Below, piece after piece: positions 1-10,080 of a DNA stretch of 64,000 nt (within the stretch, counting starts at the first letter, position 1; the number at the start of each line of letters is the position of its first letter). The position numbers were made by a program, and so were the translations under genes. Origin of the DNA: Heterohyrax brucei (lineage: Eukaryota; Chordata; Mammalia; Hyracoidea; Procaviidae); the NCBI GenBank assembly GCA_028571685.1, contig CM053143.1, forward strand, positions 5,001-69,000. The letters run 5' to 3'. The notes beneath the pieces were generated by a model, which was given only the letters and a program-made list of their open reading frames with translations, did not search any database and had not been told where the DNA came from.

Positions 1-59
1 GTGTCCTGGCACACAGGGCCAAAAACACTCCGTTCAAAATTAAGCCCCCCAAAAATAAA

Positions 60-240
60 GCACTCACTTCTCTACTTCACTATGACTCACAGCAACCCCA
101 CAGGACAGATTACAACTGTCCCGTGAGGTCTCCAAGAAGGTGACTCTATGGAAGGGACTGCCACACCTTTCTCCCACACAGTGGCGGCTTTGTTAGCAGG
201 ACAGTGTGAACACTCCCACCACTCGTCACAGAAAGAGCCC
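60..240 (-). repeat. AfroSINE-like fragment
   Basis: Contains the core of the afrotherian tRNA-derived SINE in antisense: GACTCACAGCAACCCCACAG, then an ACAACTGTCCC stretch, a 'tccaagaaggtgactct' stretch, and a 'tgccacacctttctccc' stretch. It is diverged and its edges are uncertain. Similar sequence occurs at 8826-8996 in the same orientation. Confidence 0.45.
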
Positions 241-827
241 AACATGGGCTCCCAGAGATCCCAGCCCTCTGTGGGGTCCTTCCCAGCTTCCACCCAGTCC
301 ACCTCTCTCGGGGTCTCCTGCACCATCCGAGGGGCTGACCCCTCAGGGGCTCATCAGGGGACAGGCAGCTAACTAGGGGAGGGTACTCCTCCCCGGGGGC
401 TTCCAGGGAAGCCACAGTCTGCACTGCCCTGGCCCGGGCTCCGAACCCTAGCAGATGAGCCCCGAGGGGCCTCAGGCCACTCCTCCCCCAGCCGGGCCCA
501 CAAACCGGCGGGACAGGTGGAAGGCCTTGGCCCCCCACGAGCTCTGTGCGCCCACCACACTGCGCGGGGCCTTTGGGCCACAGCCCTTCAGACTCCCAGA
601 TGTAGGGAAATCCGTGGCTGCATTTTCCCCCACAGGTGGGAGGGTGAATTCCCACCAAGTCACTGGGTAACCAGGGGCTCCCCCTTGGAGCCCACCAAGT
701 ATGCTATTTCCTGGGGGAGCAGGGTCTTTGGGTCAGGTCCCCCATGGGCTCCAGACCATGGCCCTCCACCCTCGGGAATCTCTGCAGCCACAGAGATGTG
801 GGTGTTGCTGCTTCCTGGGTCACGCAG

Positions 828-922
828 GGGGACCTGGCACCCCAGGTCCTTTACAGCCTGGTCAGGCACCTGGAACGCCCGGAGGCCCGGGGGGGCACCA
901 TCGGGGACCAGGAGGCCAGCAG
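828..922 (+). CDS. Possible internal exon of an unrecognised host gene
   Basis: This 95-bp open stretch is preceded by a pyrimidine-rich acceptor (cttcctgggtcacgcag) and followed by a donor (cagcag|gtgggg). In frame it reads GDLAPQVLYSLVRHLE followed by RPEARGGTIGDQEAS, which looks like a normal coding composition rather than random GC-rich sequence. I do not recognise the protein. The intron to the next candidate exon would be only about 69 bp and the phase does not join cleanly, so the pair may be a decayed gene or a mis-chosen donor. No start codon or complete gene model can be built from the window. Confidence 0.22.
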
Positions 923-991
923 GTGGGGTTACAGCAATGGACAGAGGGTGCGTAAGCGTCCCTCCAGGGCCCCCACCTCCCGGGCTCACAG

Positions 992-1218
992 GAGCGGGAG
1001 CCGCGCATCTTCTTCCGACAGCCCAACACCTTTACAGTGCCCTCGCGTCCCACCGGGAAGCGGGTCCCCCACTGGGGTCCCGTGTCTCCTACCTTTCAGA
1101 AAGCACAGCAAGCACAGCGGCAAGAAACCCCAGCTCAGCTCCACACTGGGACCTTCATGGCCTCCAGAGGCGTCAAGGCCCTGAGGCGGGTCACCTGGTT
1201 GCTGCTCCGCCCACCGGC
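992..1218 (+). CDS. Possible exon of an unrecognised host gene
   Basis: An acceptor-like tract (cacctcccgggctcacag) ends at 991. The frame then stays open to an excellent donor at 1218 (cacag|gtgagg). The reading includes EREPRIFFRQPNTFTVPSRP and later ETPAQLHTGTFMASRGVKAL, which has no low-complexity bias and looks coding. I cannot name the family. The donor region is echoed at about 1374, where a similar 'caggtgagggggc' block recurs, so the downstream sequence may be an intronic minisatellite. A longer open frame at 517-1380 crosses this region in another phase and is less protein-like. Spliced alignment or RNA evidence would be needed to accept it. Confidence 0.33.
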
Positions 1219-1550
1219 ACAGGTGAGGGGGCCAATGACGAAGCGGGAAGGGGGGAGACGGGGGTGGAGCCAGGAGAAAGCTCAGGTGTGGGAAGTCAGA
1301 TGAGAAGGAGGAGGGTGGGGTCAGCATCAGGGCCCTGGGCAGGCTCACCTGTGCACTGTCCCACCCACTGGCCCAGGTGAGGGGGCTAATGAGGGACTAT
1401 AAATGGAGGCGGAGGGGTGGAAGGACCAGGAGAAGGGTCACTATAGGAAGGGAGGTGAGGAGGCCCAGGTGGGGAGAGGGAGGTGGGGGAGAGGAGGGGG
1501 GCTTCTGTGGGCAGTGAGGACGTGGGAGGGGTCAGGAGAAGGCCCACGGT
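1215..1550. repeat. Degenerate GC-rich tandem repeat
   Basis: Purine- and GC-rich sequence in which a block starting 'caggtgaggggg' followed by 'aatga' and later 'ccaggagaa' appears near 1217 and again near 1374, a spacing of about 155 bp. Further loosely related blocks (gaggaggcccaggtgggg, ggtcaggagaaggcccac) follow. It reads as an old minisatellite, perhaps intronic. Confidence 0.45.
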
Positions 1551-1559
1551 GAGCAGTGA

Positions 1560-1845
1560 AGGGCCAGGCTGCTCAGGTCTTCAAGGTAACTAACAACAGG
1601 AATCACAATACAAGAATGTCCTACAGTGCTGCGTTAACAAACTGCAAAAATAAACACATGGACTTCATGATGTTTGCAATGAATCTCACCATCACACTAC
1701 AGAAGGAACAAAAACTCAGCCAAAGCAAAGGAAAATACAAAACCTGGAACATACCATTTTCAAGCTACAGATGAAAACAGCCACACAGAATTTTTAACCG
1801 TACACAGGTATGGGTGTAGCAATTCTGGAATTCTGTTTCTGTGTG
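1560..1845. other. Unassigned sequence
   Basis: About 290 bp of mixed composition with no recognisable gene or repeat. The only open frame (72 codons at 1556-1774) is lysine/asparagine-rich and has no family features. Confidence 0.5.
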
Positions 1846-2070
1846 TTAGGTAATGGACGAGACCTCCTGGGGAAGTGGTTAAGGGCATAGCTGCTGACCG
1901 AAACATCAGTAAGTCGAATGTACTGTCCACGGTACAAAGATGGGGCCATGGGCTTCTCTAAAGATGACAACCATGGAAACCCTGTGGGGTGCCTCTGCTG
2001 TGTCCTATAGGGTTGCTAGGAGTTAGAACCCACTCAAGGTAACGATTAGGTTTGGGGGGTTCGGGTTATG
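1846..2070 (+). repeat. AfroSINE copy, sense
   Basis: Old plus-strand SINE. The tRNA-like head ('gtggttaagggcatagctgctgacc') is followed by the body ('aaagatgacaaccatggaaa', then 'cctgtggggtgcctctgctg') and a tail with 'gtcctatagggttgct' and 'ggttTGGGGGGTT'. It is diverged, with no clear target duplication. Confidence 0.6.
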
Positions 2071-2770
2071 ACAATGAGACCAATGATTCCATCTACAGAC
2101 ACAGCTGAAAGCTCGGGCTTCCCACACGGGACAAAGGACCTACAGATGCTGCAGGAGGAAAGAGAGGACAGCTCCCAGGTTACTAGATTAGAATTTAAAT
2201 TAGGAGCATGAGTTGGTAACGGGCACATATGTTGGAGGAAAAAAAAAAACTCTCACGACAGGGCCCATAAGCAACACGATGAAAAATGGGGAAGAAAGAA
2301 GTTTTCATACTAGCGTAGTAGCAAACTTCTTAGGATAGATTTAAAAAATAATTAGTTTAAATAGAGTTCTTTCTACAGCAGGTTTGGGGAAGTTAATGAC
2401 TAGTAGAATGGCCTTCGGGTCACGGTCTTCTTAGAGACACCAAATGACTGGATGATATTACACAAATAAGGTGCTCCTGTCCTGCCAAGGACACTGGACA
2501 GCCTTGGAGAATGCAAATGAGGTGCATGGAACCCTGGGGCGGTGACCACGCACCTCGGGGAAAGGAATAGTAAGTTCTCCCATCCCACTAGGCTTAAAAG
2601 GAGCCAATCCCACTGGGGAGAGGGAGACCCCACCACCATCCAGAAGAGCCCAGAATGGAGCACGTCCTTGAGACCCAGCATCCCTGAGCTGAGAGAAAGC
2701 TGTCACTCGGGAGATGGCACGAGAAGACAAGAAGTGTAGCTGAGAAAGGGCAGCAGCAGAACCAGAAGAC
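2071..2770. other. Unassigned sequence, possible old LTR
   Basis: No gene is recognisable. The part from about 2480 to 2760 (pyrimidine/purine blocks, 'gcttaaaaggagccaatccc', 'gacccagcatccctgagctg') has the layout of an old retroviral LTR transcription start and R/U5 region, but I could not find both ends or a family name. Confidence 0.3.
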
Positions 2771-2890
2771 CGTCGAGACCCTGACCCTACAACCCTGACG
2801 CTCATCCTGAAAGCCTAACCCGGAACGGGCCCTCATCCTGATAGGACCTGACCCTGACACTGACCTGAGCCCTAACACGAACGCTCTGAG
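2770..2890. repeat. Degenerate CCTGA/CCCTAA-like tract
   Basis: A roughly 120-bp C-rich tract in which short units such as cctgaccct, accctgac, cctaaccc, cctgacac and gccctaac recur irregularly. It resembles a degraded hexamer/nonamer repeat with partial likeness to telomeric CCCTAA, but no perfect telomere repeat is present. Confidence 0.45.
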
Positions 2891-3924
2891 CATCTCCACC
2901 CCCCTACTCTCACAGGGTCTACACTCTGCTGGGTCCAGCTTCAAAAACGGCACCTTCCCTTTTTGGACTCTGCCTCCTGGCTGGCTCCACTCACTGGAAA
3001 CGGAGATGGTGAAGTCACGTCTGAAAGGATGGGAGTGCCTTCCAGTGAGTGCCCTCACACCCTTCCTGGGGACACAGTGGACAGCACATTCCCACTAAGG
3101 GGCTCCAAGGAGATACTCTGCTCTGAACCCATGAGACATTCCATCCTGGCTACCGACCTTCCCACACAAGTACAGGGACTGCTGGTCTCAGGGCAGATAT
3201 TCCCTCCCAGGGGCTCGCTGCACTCTCAACCAGGGGCCGTGGAGTCTGCTCGATCTCACAGGGACACCACGGGTGTCAGAGCAGGACTGTGCTCCCGAAC
3301 ATTTTCAGGGAATGATTTCTCAGAAGCAGGGCACCACGTCTTTCTTCCAAGGCACCTCTGGGTGGAGGCAGACTCATCTTCTAGCGGGTAGCTGAGCACT
3401 CCACCATGGGCACCACCCAGGGGCTCCCCACGTCCCCCTGGGGTCCACACCAAGCTCTGCCAGACCGTGCCTGTTTCTGTGTCTCCTCTTGGAACGTGTC
3501 CGTCTTCCCCGATGGCTTTACTCATCGAGGCCCAAATCACAGGAACAATGAGTGCAGTGGTAGAAGAGACACGGTCACGAGGGGGAGGAGGGGGCATCTG
3601 GACACCAATATCCAGGCCTTACATGGTAGAGTGTCACCCTTCCCACTCCTCTGTCCAAGTCGACGTCTCTGGCACAGACGGCTGCACTAGAGTTCCAGAC
3701 TCAAATCAGACATAGGAAGGGAAGGAAAATACAAGTCAGAATGTTCTCCCTCCCGCCCGTCAGTGCCAAGATACAGAGCGCTCTTGAACACCCCCGTTTC
3801 CTCCCTCCCAATGTTTCTAACCCTCAGTGAGCTGCTGAAGATTCAGCTCAGGTCTCCCTTCCCGTCTCACAAGGTGCGGAGGATGCGCGCCTCTTCTGTC
3901 CCCAAATCCGGGGCGGACCATCCT
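2890..3924. other. Unassigned moderately GC-rich sequence
   Basis: No repeat family or protein is recognisable. Open frames in this stretch (for example 142 codons at 2963-3391) lack any domain signature, and comparable frames exist on the opposite strand, as expected by chance at this GC content. Confidence 0.5.
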
Positions 3925-3926
3925 GA

Positions 3927-4082
3927 CCCCGAACGTCAGCGATTCCGCGTCCGGCCACGAGAGGGCGTGCCGACAACCCTTTCTGCCCTCCGGGCCCCGA
4001 GCGTGGGAAATCCGCGGCGGACAAAATCCTGACACGGAACGTCAGTGATTCGGCTGACGGCCACAAGGGGGCGTGCGAACAG
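3927..4082 (+). promoter_or_regulatory. Duplicated block with two CTCF-like motifs
   Basis: Two related blocks lie 106 bp apart. Each begins with GAACGTCAG (3931 and 4037) and, 22 bp further on, contains a CTCF-core-like element: GGCCACGAGAGGGCGTGC at 3953-3970 and GGCCACAAGGGGGCGTGC at 4059-4076. The second is a close match to the published CTCF core CCA(C/N)NAGGGGGC. The CpG content is high for the window. Binding is inferred from the motif only. Confidence 0.45.
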
Positions 4083-4382
4083 CCGATTCTGGCCACCTGG
4101 TCCCCAACGCCGGGCGCTGGGCCTGGGGGAACGTGGGTGCAGTTCCTACGGGTCCTGCAGCACCCACCGCCCCAGGGCTGGACCAAACCGGCGCTGAGTC
4201 AGCAGTGAGGACAGCACTCCCTCTGCACACCCCAGACTGCGGAAGAGGGGTTTCTGCCAGCTTCTCCCTGATGCTTTTCTCCCCTAGCAAGCACAGAAGC
4301 ACTCTGCTTCTAGACTATTTCCACGTATCGTGTTCTCCACTTTCTGAAATACTGGTACAGGACTTAGGCAAACGGTGGACAC
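4083..4382. other. Unassigned sequence
   Basis: GC-rich to about 4240 and then mixed. No gene, repeat or signal is recognised. Confidence 0.5.
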
Positions 4383-4570
4383 TCCTCGACTAGCCTAGAG
4401 GTCAGGGGTTTGAACCTGTCCCAGAGCACGGCTGAAGAAAGGCCTGGCGATCAGCTTCCTTAAAGATGACACCCAAGAATACTCTGTAGACCACAGTTCT
4501 GTGACAAAGGGGTTCAGACTCCACGAGTCAGAATCCGCTGGGTGGCAACTGGTTTGGGGTTCCAAGTTCT
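4383..4570 (+). repeat. AfroSINE-like copy
   Basis: Diverged plus-strand SINE: a box-B-like 'ggggtttgaacctgtccc', then 'gatcagcttccttaaagatg', 'cacgagtcagaatccgctgg' and the terminal 'gtggcaactggtttggggtt'. Order and spacing fit AfroSINE. Confidence 0.55.
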
Positions 4571-4924
4571 GTGTTTGTTTCATGGATGGTAAGTGTTGGT
4601 TTTGCTGGACAAGTTTATCCATGGGTTGATGTCTTGCCTGAGCTGAAACCACTGCAGGCTCTAGTATTCTTTATGGATTCAGGATTGTTAACCGGGGAGA
4701 ATCTCCACGGATTCAGAGAGGGGAAGAGCATAGAGGATCACAAAATGAGTGTGTGGAAGACAGCCACCTTCTAGTCTAGCCAGCTGGGCACATGCCCGGT
4801 GCCAGGGTGAGCCCTAGCCAGAAAGCCAAGGAGAAGCTGAACATAAGTGTCCTCCTACACATGTTTTTATGAAAGTTTATAGGGATGATTTGGTCCTACC
4901 ATATTAGTGGAACAAAAGTGGAGC
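4571..4924. other. Unassigned sequence
   Basis: About 350 bp between a SINE and the 3' end of an L1. Nothing is recognised. Confidence 0.5.
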
Positions 4925-6001
4925 TTAATTTTTTTTTTTTAATTGTGGTTGTGTTCAAGTGTACAATCTGGTTTAAATTCGCATGCCCACCTATGGGGAG
5001 CTCCTACTGCTCTCCTTGCCTGGTAACAGCACACTCCTCCTTTATGTTCTGTGCAAGTCCTATCCTGTTAACAAACCCCTGTCCCCTCTTCTCCGCCCTC
5101 TCCACTCCCCTCCAGAAAGAGGCCAGTTGGGCGACATCCTGTAGATATATACAACCATAAAGTGCACACACGATAGGGTCGCTCTGTGTTGCCGAGTCCA
5201 ATTCATTCGTGCCCGAGGAGTGGACCTGAGTAATGATTTATAATGAGGGTCCATTTCAGGTCTAGGGGCCATCCTCCCAGGGGAACCCATAGGCTTTCCG
5301 ACCATCGATGCTGGTCTTTGAGGGGAGTTCTCAGGGCACACCCCTTCTTATTCTCGCGTTGCCACTGAGACTTAAGATTGGGAGCCCCGTCATGGCTGTC
5401 ACTGGAGATGGCCAGGCACCATCGGGTTCTTCTGGTCCCATGTGGATGGCGTCACCCATTCACATGGCTCTTTCTGTCTTCTGGGTTCTCTTTGTCCATT
5501 GTCATTTTGGTCCTTGGGGATCATCTGTTGTGGATGAGTTAGGACTATTTAATGGACCTCAGATGACAGCTTGCTAGCTTTGGAGACCTCAGATGCCAAT
5601 CACCAATAGGACGTGGAGAGGACTCCCGTAGCACTAGGCTAGTTATGCCCATGGGCCTCCATGTCCTCTGAGAGCATGGTCCCCCACCCCTGCTACTGCC
5701 CTAACCTATTGGGTTAAGATGGGAAGAGTTTTCAGGTTCTGTCCAAGTCCACGTAAGTGGATCTTCTTTCTAATGGGTGCTGTCACTGATTTCACCCAAC
5801 CAAGTTTCCATCAGCTGTCTAATCTATACCCACCCCTCTCTCTCCCTCCCTCCTCTGCATCCGTCATCAGTTTTTTTCAGTACACGGGTCCATTTTCAAG
5901 TCCTTAAAGTAGGGGTCTCATATCATATCTATCCTTGTGCTGCTGACTAATTTCAGTCAACATGATGGGTACAAAGTTCTGTCGAGGTCGATGGGCTCTA
6001 G

Positions 6002-6307
6002 TTAGTGAATAGTCACAAGGAGGTTTTCTGTGTCTTTAGAGAGCTTTTTTTTTCTACAGTCTATTTTATCTGAGATTAATATTGCCACACATGCTCTTCT
6101 TTGTCTATTGGTAGCTTGGTATATATTATTCCATCTTTTAATTTTCAGTTGGTTCATACCTTTAAGTCTAAGGTCCGTTTCTTGTAAGCAGCAGGTAGAT
6201 GGGTCATGTCTTTTCATCCAAGATGTCACTTGTTGTCTCTTGACTGGACTGTTCAGTCTATTGACCTTCAATGTCGTTATGTATAGGTATGTGTTTAGTG
6301 CTGTCAT
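6002..6307 (-). pseudogene. L1 ORF2 N-terminal remnant (endonuclease start)
   Basis: The frame starts near the expected ORF2 ATG and keeps the first part of the apurinic-type endonuclease: the N-V-N-R-L-N motif region and SWMKRHDPSTCCLQETDL, whose QET holds the catalytic glutamate area. It then runs through a short stretch ending in DTENLLVTIH that belongs further along the endonuclease. The rest of the endonuclease, the reverse transcriptase and the C-terminal domain are absent because the 3' UTR follows directly, so this L1 could not supply its own reverse transcriptase. Its neighbours are ORF1 upstream in L1 sense and the L1 3' UTR downstream. Confidence 0.8.
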
Positions 6308-6789
6308 TTGGATGTACTTACTTTTGTGTGGATGTTTTCTCTGCGGCTCTTGTTATTCTATTCTGGGACATTCTTCTTTAGGATTTGATTTTTCACCCTT
6401 TTCAGTGTTAGTTTTGTGTTTCTTGAGACTCCTGTATTGCATTTCTTGTTTTGCTAGGTCGCTTCTTGGTTGTGCTTTGTGGCTACCCCTAGGATCCCCC
6501 TTAATAATGTGCATTGAAACCCAATTTTAACTTCTAAATATCTTATCAATGTCCTCTCCATCTGGACGGACTGTAACTACTGTAATAGATCCCTCTTTTT
6601 AATGGGGTGGTATTCTGGTTTTCACGACAGGATCACTGGATCACTTCTTTTAGTATTAGAGCTTTGGTTGGGGTGTTGTGCCTTCCCCAGCTGAGTAGAT
6701 TTCTGGGTACTGTGTCCTTTATTGTCTCCTAAAATATAGAGTTCAAGGTTTGGTTCTTCTAAGCCAAGAGCTTCTTTCAGTATTTCTTG

Positions 6790-7702
6790 TAGCTTTTTTG
6801 GGTTTGTTTTTTAAACAAATCTCTGAGTTTCTGTTTCTCTGCCAAGGTCTTCATTTCATTTTCATATTTGAAAGACAGCTTTGCATGGTACATAATTCTT
6901 GGTTGGAAGTTTTTCTTCTTTGAAGGCTTTGAAGGGGACACCCCTCTGCCTCCGTGCCAACATGGTTTCTGCCAAGAAGTCAGACAAAACCCTACAGGAC
7001 TTCTCTCTGAAGGTTCGCTTTGCTTTGAGTCTCACTGCCATTAAGAGCTTCTTCTTGGGTTTCATTTTGTTAGGCTTGATGACAATATATCTTGGACTCT
7101 TTCTTTGGAGGTCTGTATTGTACGGTGATGGATATGCATCTCGGATGTCTAGGTTCTCTTTTTCACAATTTCTGGGAAGTTTTCTGTCAGCAAGTCAACA
7201 ACAATCCTCTCTGTGTTTTCAGGTGTCCCTTCCTGTTCAGGAACTCCAATGAATCGTAGATGGCTCCTCTTGATAGAGTCCCACATGTTTCTTAATGCTT
7301 CTGCGTTGTTCTTTTGTCTTTTCTTGGATTTCTCCTCATAAATGCTGGTGTCAGCCATTCTGTCTCCCAGTCAGAAAGTCTGTTTTCCATTGGTTACATT
7401 CTGTTCTCTTCGCTTTGAATGGAGTTTTCTGGTTCTTCATTTGGTTGTTGATCTGTTGAATTTCAGAGTGCTGGAGTTCTGTCAGTTCAAACAGCTTGCT
7501 TATTTTTTCATTTGGGTCTGCTAAATTTGGTAGAATGTCTAGGAGGGCTCTCTCTATAATTCTTTTGTACTCTGACCTCTGAAAGTTTCAGAAAGTCTTC
7601 TTCATCTGGGAAGATCTTTGGTTCGTTCTTTTGGGAGCTTTCTGGAGCCATGGTTGGATTTTTCCTTAAGTGTCGAGCCAAGGTCTCTTGCTTTGGGGGC
7701 AT
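6790..7702 (-). pseudogene. L1 ORF1 (RNA-binding chaperone), broken
   Basis: L1 ORF1p forms a coiled-coil trimer that coats L1 RNA. Pieces in order on the minus strand are: an N-terminal part with MAPESSQKN and FPDEEDFLKLS (about 7600-7655), a middle part with SIKRSHLRFIGVPEQEG (about 7230-7290, start of the RRM-like domain), and a C-terminal part with ARRQRGVPFKAFKEEKL (about 6900-6960). Frameshifts and stops separate them. The ORF1 of the L1 at 33702 (314 codons) is a good comparison. This copy lacks the one-base deletion shared by the two LTR-bearing L1s at 19150 and 49390. Confidence 0.75.
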
Positions 7703-8825
7703 CTAGAGGTTGTTTAGTTCCTCTGGTGTTGCCCTAATAGGAGCTGACATAGAAGTGGATCACCAGTGACCTCTATGAACAGCTGTGACTCAGCCCAGTA
7801 GAATCTCTGTGAGAGCAGGCCCCACCTTCTGCCTGGCAAAGACACAGCCCTATTTAGGGAGTCATTGGGAGGCCTTCCACTGACCCTAGGTTGTGGGTCA
7901 GTCAAAATTGGACGAGATGCAGTTCAGGCTGCACCTCAGTTATTTCCCTAGGTAGTCGTATTTGGAAAGGTAAAAGCTATCTGATGGCTTCCAAAAACAA
8001 TCAGACTGTCAGGCGGGCAAGCTCCTCTTTCCAGCTGGCAATGGAGGCACCTCTGTATCTGTCCCTAGATGCTGTGGTCTGGTTCAAAGTATAGACAGGC
8101 TACTGCCCTGCTGTCATCAGGTGCTGGGCCCTACCTGAAGGGTAAACTGTGCTAAACACAGCTTTTCTTCTGGGGAAGCACGGCCCAAGCTGGCACTACC
8201 TCCTAGCCTGGGAATTAGCCCCCTCCGAGTCCTCTGTTTGGGTAGCTCCACCTCCTGGTTGGACAAGATGGCGTCCTGCCGAGGCTCTCCCGCCCTCCGG
8301 GAAATAGCCGAATCAATGGTGGAGGTTCAAAAATGGGGTGGAGGGGCCATGGTGCTCAGAGTCCAGAGCCAGGCTCTCAAAGTGTGGCTATTCCACCCGC
8401 TGGTCGTGTCGGCAGTGTGGCAGAACTTTATGGCCAGTTAAGCCTAATCTCTGCCACAGGCTAACAAAAAGGAAAAAATTGAAGCCAGTCGTTACCTTCA
8501 GACAGTGAGAGCCAGCCATTCGACAAGGGCTGGGGTCAGCAAAAGAGTAGAAGTTTCCTGTTTAGTGGCATGTGGTCCAAAAGGACAGTCCTGTGCCATG
8601 TCTTAGGGCTCACTGGGTGTCCAGAAGGCTCCATTGAATGATTAATCCTGGCCTCAGTTTTCAGAGTGAGTTAGGGAGACGTGTGTCTAGTCCTCCATCT
8701 TGACTCTGCCCCGAAAGTTAAAAACTTTATAAGTAGATGTATTGAAGGAAACAGTACTTTAAATTTATAAATTAAAATAATAAAGATTATATAAACATAA
8801 TTCTCATTTGGTTCCAAATCAGTAC

Positions 8826-8996
8826 TCCAAACTCACTGCTATCAAGTCAATTCCAACTCATAGTGACCCTACAGGACAGAGCACAACTGCCTCACAGAGT
8901 TTCCAAGGAGCACCTGGCAGATGAGAATGGCGCACCTTTTGGTGAGCAGCCATAGCACTTAACCATTATGCGACCCAGGGTTTCCATTTTGTTCTA
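8826..8996 (-). repeat. AfroSINE copy, antisense
   Basis: A clear antisense SINE. It begins 'aaactcactgctatcaagtc' and contains 'cctacaggacagagcacaac', 'gtttccaaggagcacctggc' and 'accttttggtgagcagccat', and ends 'cccagggtttcc'. This is the complete body in the order expected for AfroSINE. It lies between the L1 5' end and the RTE. Confidence 0.8.
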
Positions 8997-9579
8997 AAGC
9001 CATCATGGATCATGACGGGACTTCGCTGACTTGGTTGTCTTTAGTGGCTTTCAAGTACATTTAGAGGCATGTTGTTGTTGTTAGGTGCCATCGAGTCAGT
9101 TCTGAGTCACAGTGACCCTGTATAAAACCGAGCAAAACACGGCCCAGTCCTGCACCATCTTCACAGACGTTAAGCAGAACTTGTGTTTGCAGCCACTCTG
9201 ACAGTCCGTCTTAGGGAAGCTCTTCCTCTTTTTCACAGACTACCAAGCAGGATGTTCTCCTCCAGAGACACAGCCCTTTTACAACATTTCCAAAGTATGT
9301 GAGATGCGGTCTCTCCATCTTGACTTCCAAGAAGCACTCCTATTGCATTTCTTCAAAGACACTTCTGTTCACTCTTTCCACAGTTCGGGCATGGTATTCA
9401 AGGTCCTCCAACACCACCGTCCTTATTCCTCGTCCAACTTTCACATGAATCAGAAGTGACTGAAAAGACCATGACTTGGGTCTGCCACCTTAGCCTTCAA
9501 GGCTCTACTTTTCAACACTTGGGCAGCTGACTGGCCTAATGCCATGCAATTTGGATTTTTCAGTGGCTGTTTCCACGGG

Positions 9580-10080
9580 TGTCATGGTTGGAATTGTGTC
9601 CCCCCAAACATGTGTGCAGCCATGTGGCTGGGATATGGTTCCCAGTATCTTGGGACTGTCCTCCATTGTGTGGTTTTGCTAACCTGTATGTTAAAGGATT
9701 AGGGTGGGGCTGTGAATTCCTGCTGCGGGGGGAGTTTCCCTGGAGTATGGCTTGCCCCACCCTTAATGCTTTTAGCTTGCATGGAATAAAAGGAAAAAGA
9801 AACAAAGGACAATTTGAGAACCTCGCTACCATCAAGCAAGCAGCACCGGGAGCAGAGCATGTCCTTCAGACCAGAGGTTCCTGCGTGAGGACACTCCCTG
9901 GACAAAGACTGATGCAATACCAGACTTTCCTCCAGAGACGACAAGGGGAAAGTCTTTCCCTGGAGCGGACACCCTGAATATGGACTTGCAACCTACCGGA
10001 CTGTGTAAGAATAAATCTTTCTTTGTTAAAGCCATCCACTCTGTGGTATTTCTGTTAGAGCAGCCTAGCTGACTAAAACA
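9580..10080 (+). repeat. 5' LTR of the MaLR provirus
   Basis: Begins TGTCATGGTTGGAATTGTGT and ends GCTGACTAAAACA, giving TG...CA termini. An AATAAA polyadenylation signal lies near 10010. The same LTR family occurs alone at 40003-40502 and, more diverged, at 41800-42324. Confidence 0.92.

Larger units (their letters stand above)
4925..8716 (-). mobile_element. L1 LINE lacking most of ORF2
   Basis: The element reads on the minus strand. A T-run at about 4929-4940 (its poly-A tail) is followed by the 3' UTR typical of all young L1s in this window (about 4945-5985), a remnant of the ORF2 start (about 6000-6307), the inter-ORF spacer, ORF1 (about 6790-7702), and a 5' UTR ending at about 8716 in the usual 'caagatggaggac' start motif in L1 sense. 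Almost all of ORF2, including the reverse transcriptase, is missing, while both true ends are present. It is the most diverged of the full-span L1s here. No convincing target-site duplication was found. Confidence 0.85.

Noticed and set aside
517-1380. 287-codon open frame
   Set aside because: GC-rich sequence has few stop codons. The reading is proline/glycine/arginine-rich without domain features, and other phases contain the more protein-like stretches.
6030-6530. 166-codon plus-strand frame with hydrophobic segments
   Set aside because: It is the antisense of L1 ORF2/spacer. The hydrophobic look comes from T-rich antisense of A-rich L1 sequence.
4925-8716. Target-site duplication for the minus-strand L1
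   Set aside because: Only a weak 'aaagt' similarity exists at the two ends, below what I would accept.
8826-8996. tRNA gene
   Set aside because: The tRNA-like head of AfroSINE copies here is diverged, and no cloverleaf with intact stems could be drawn.
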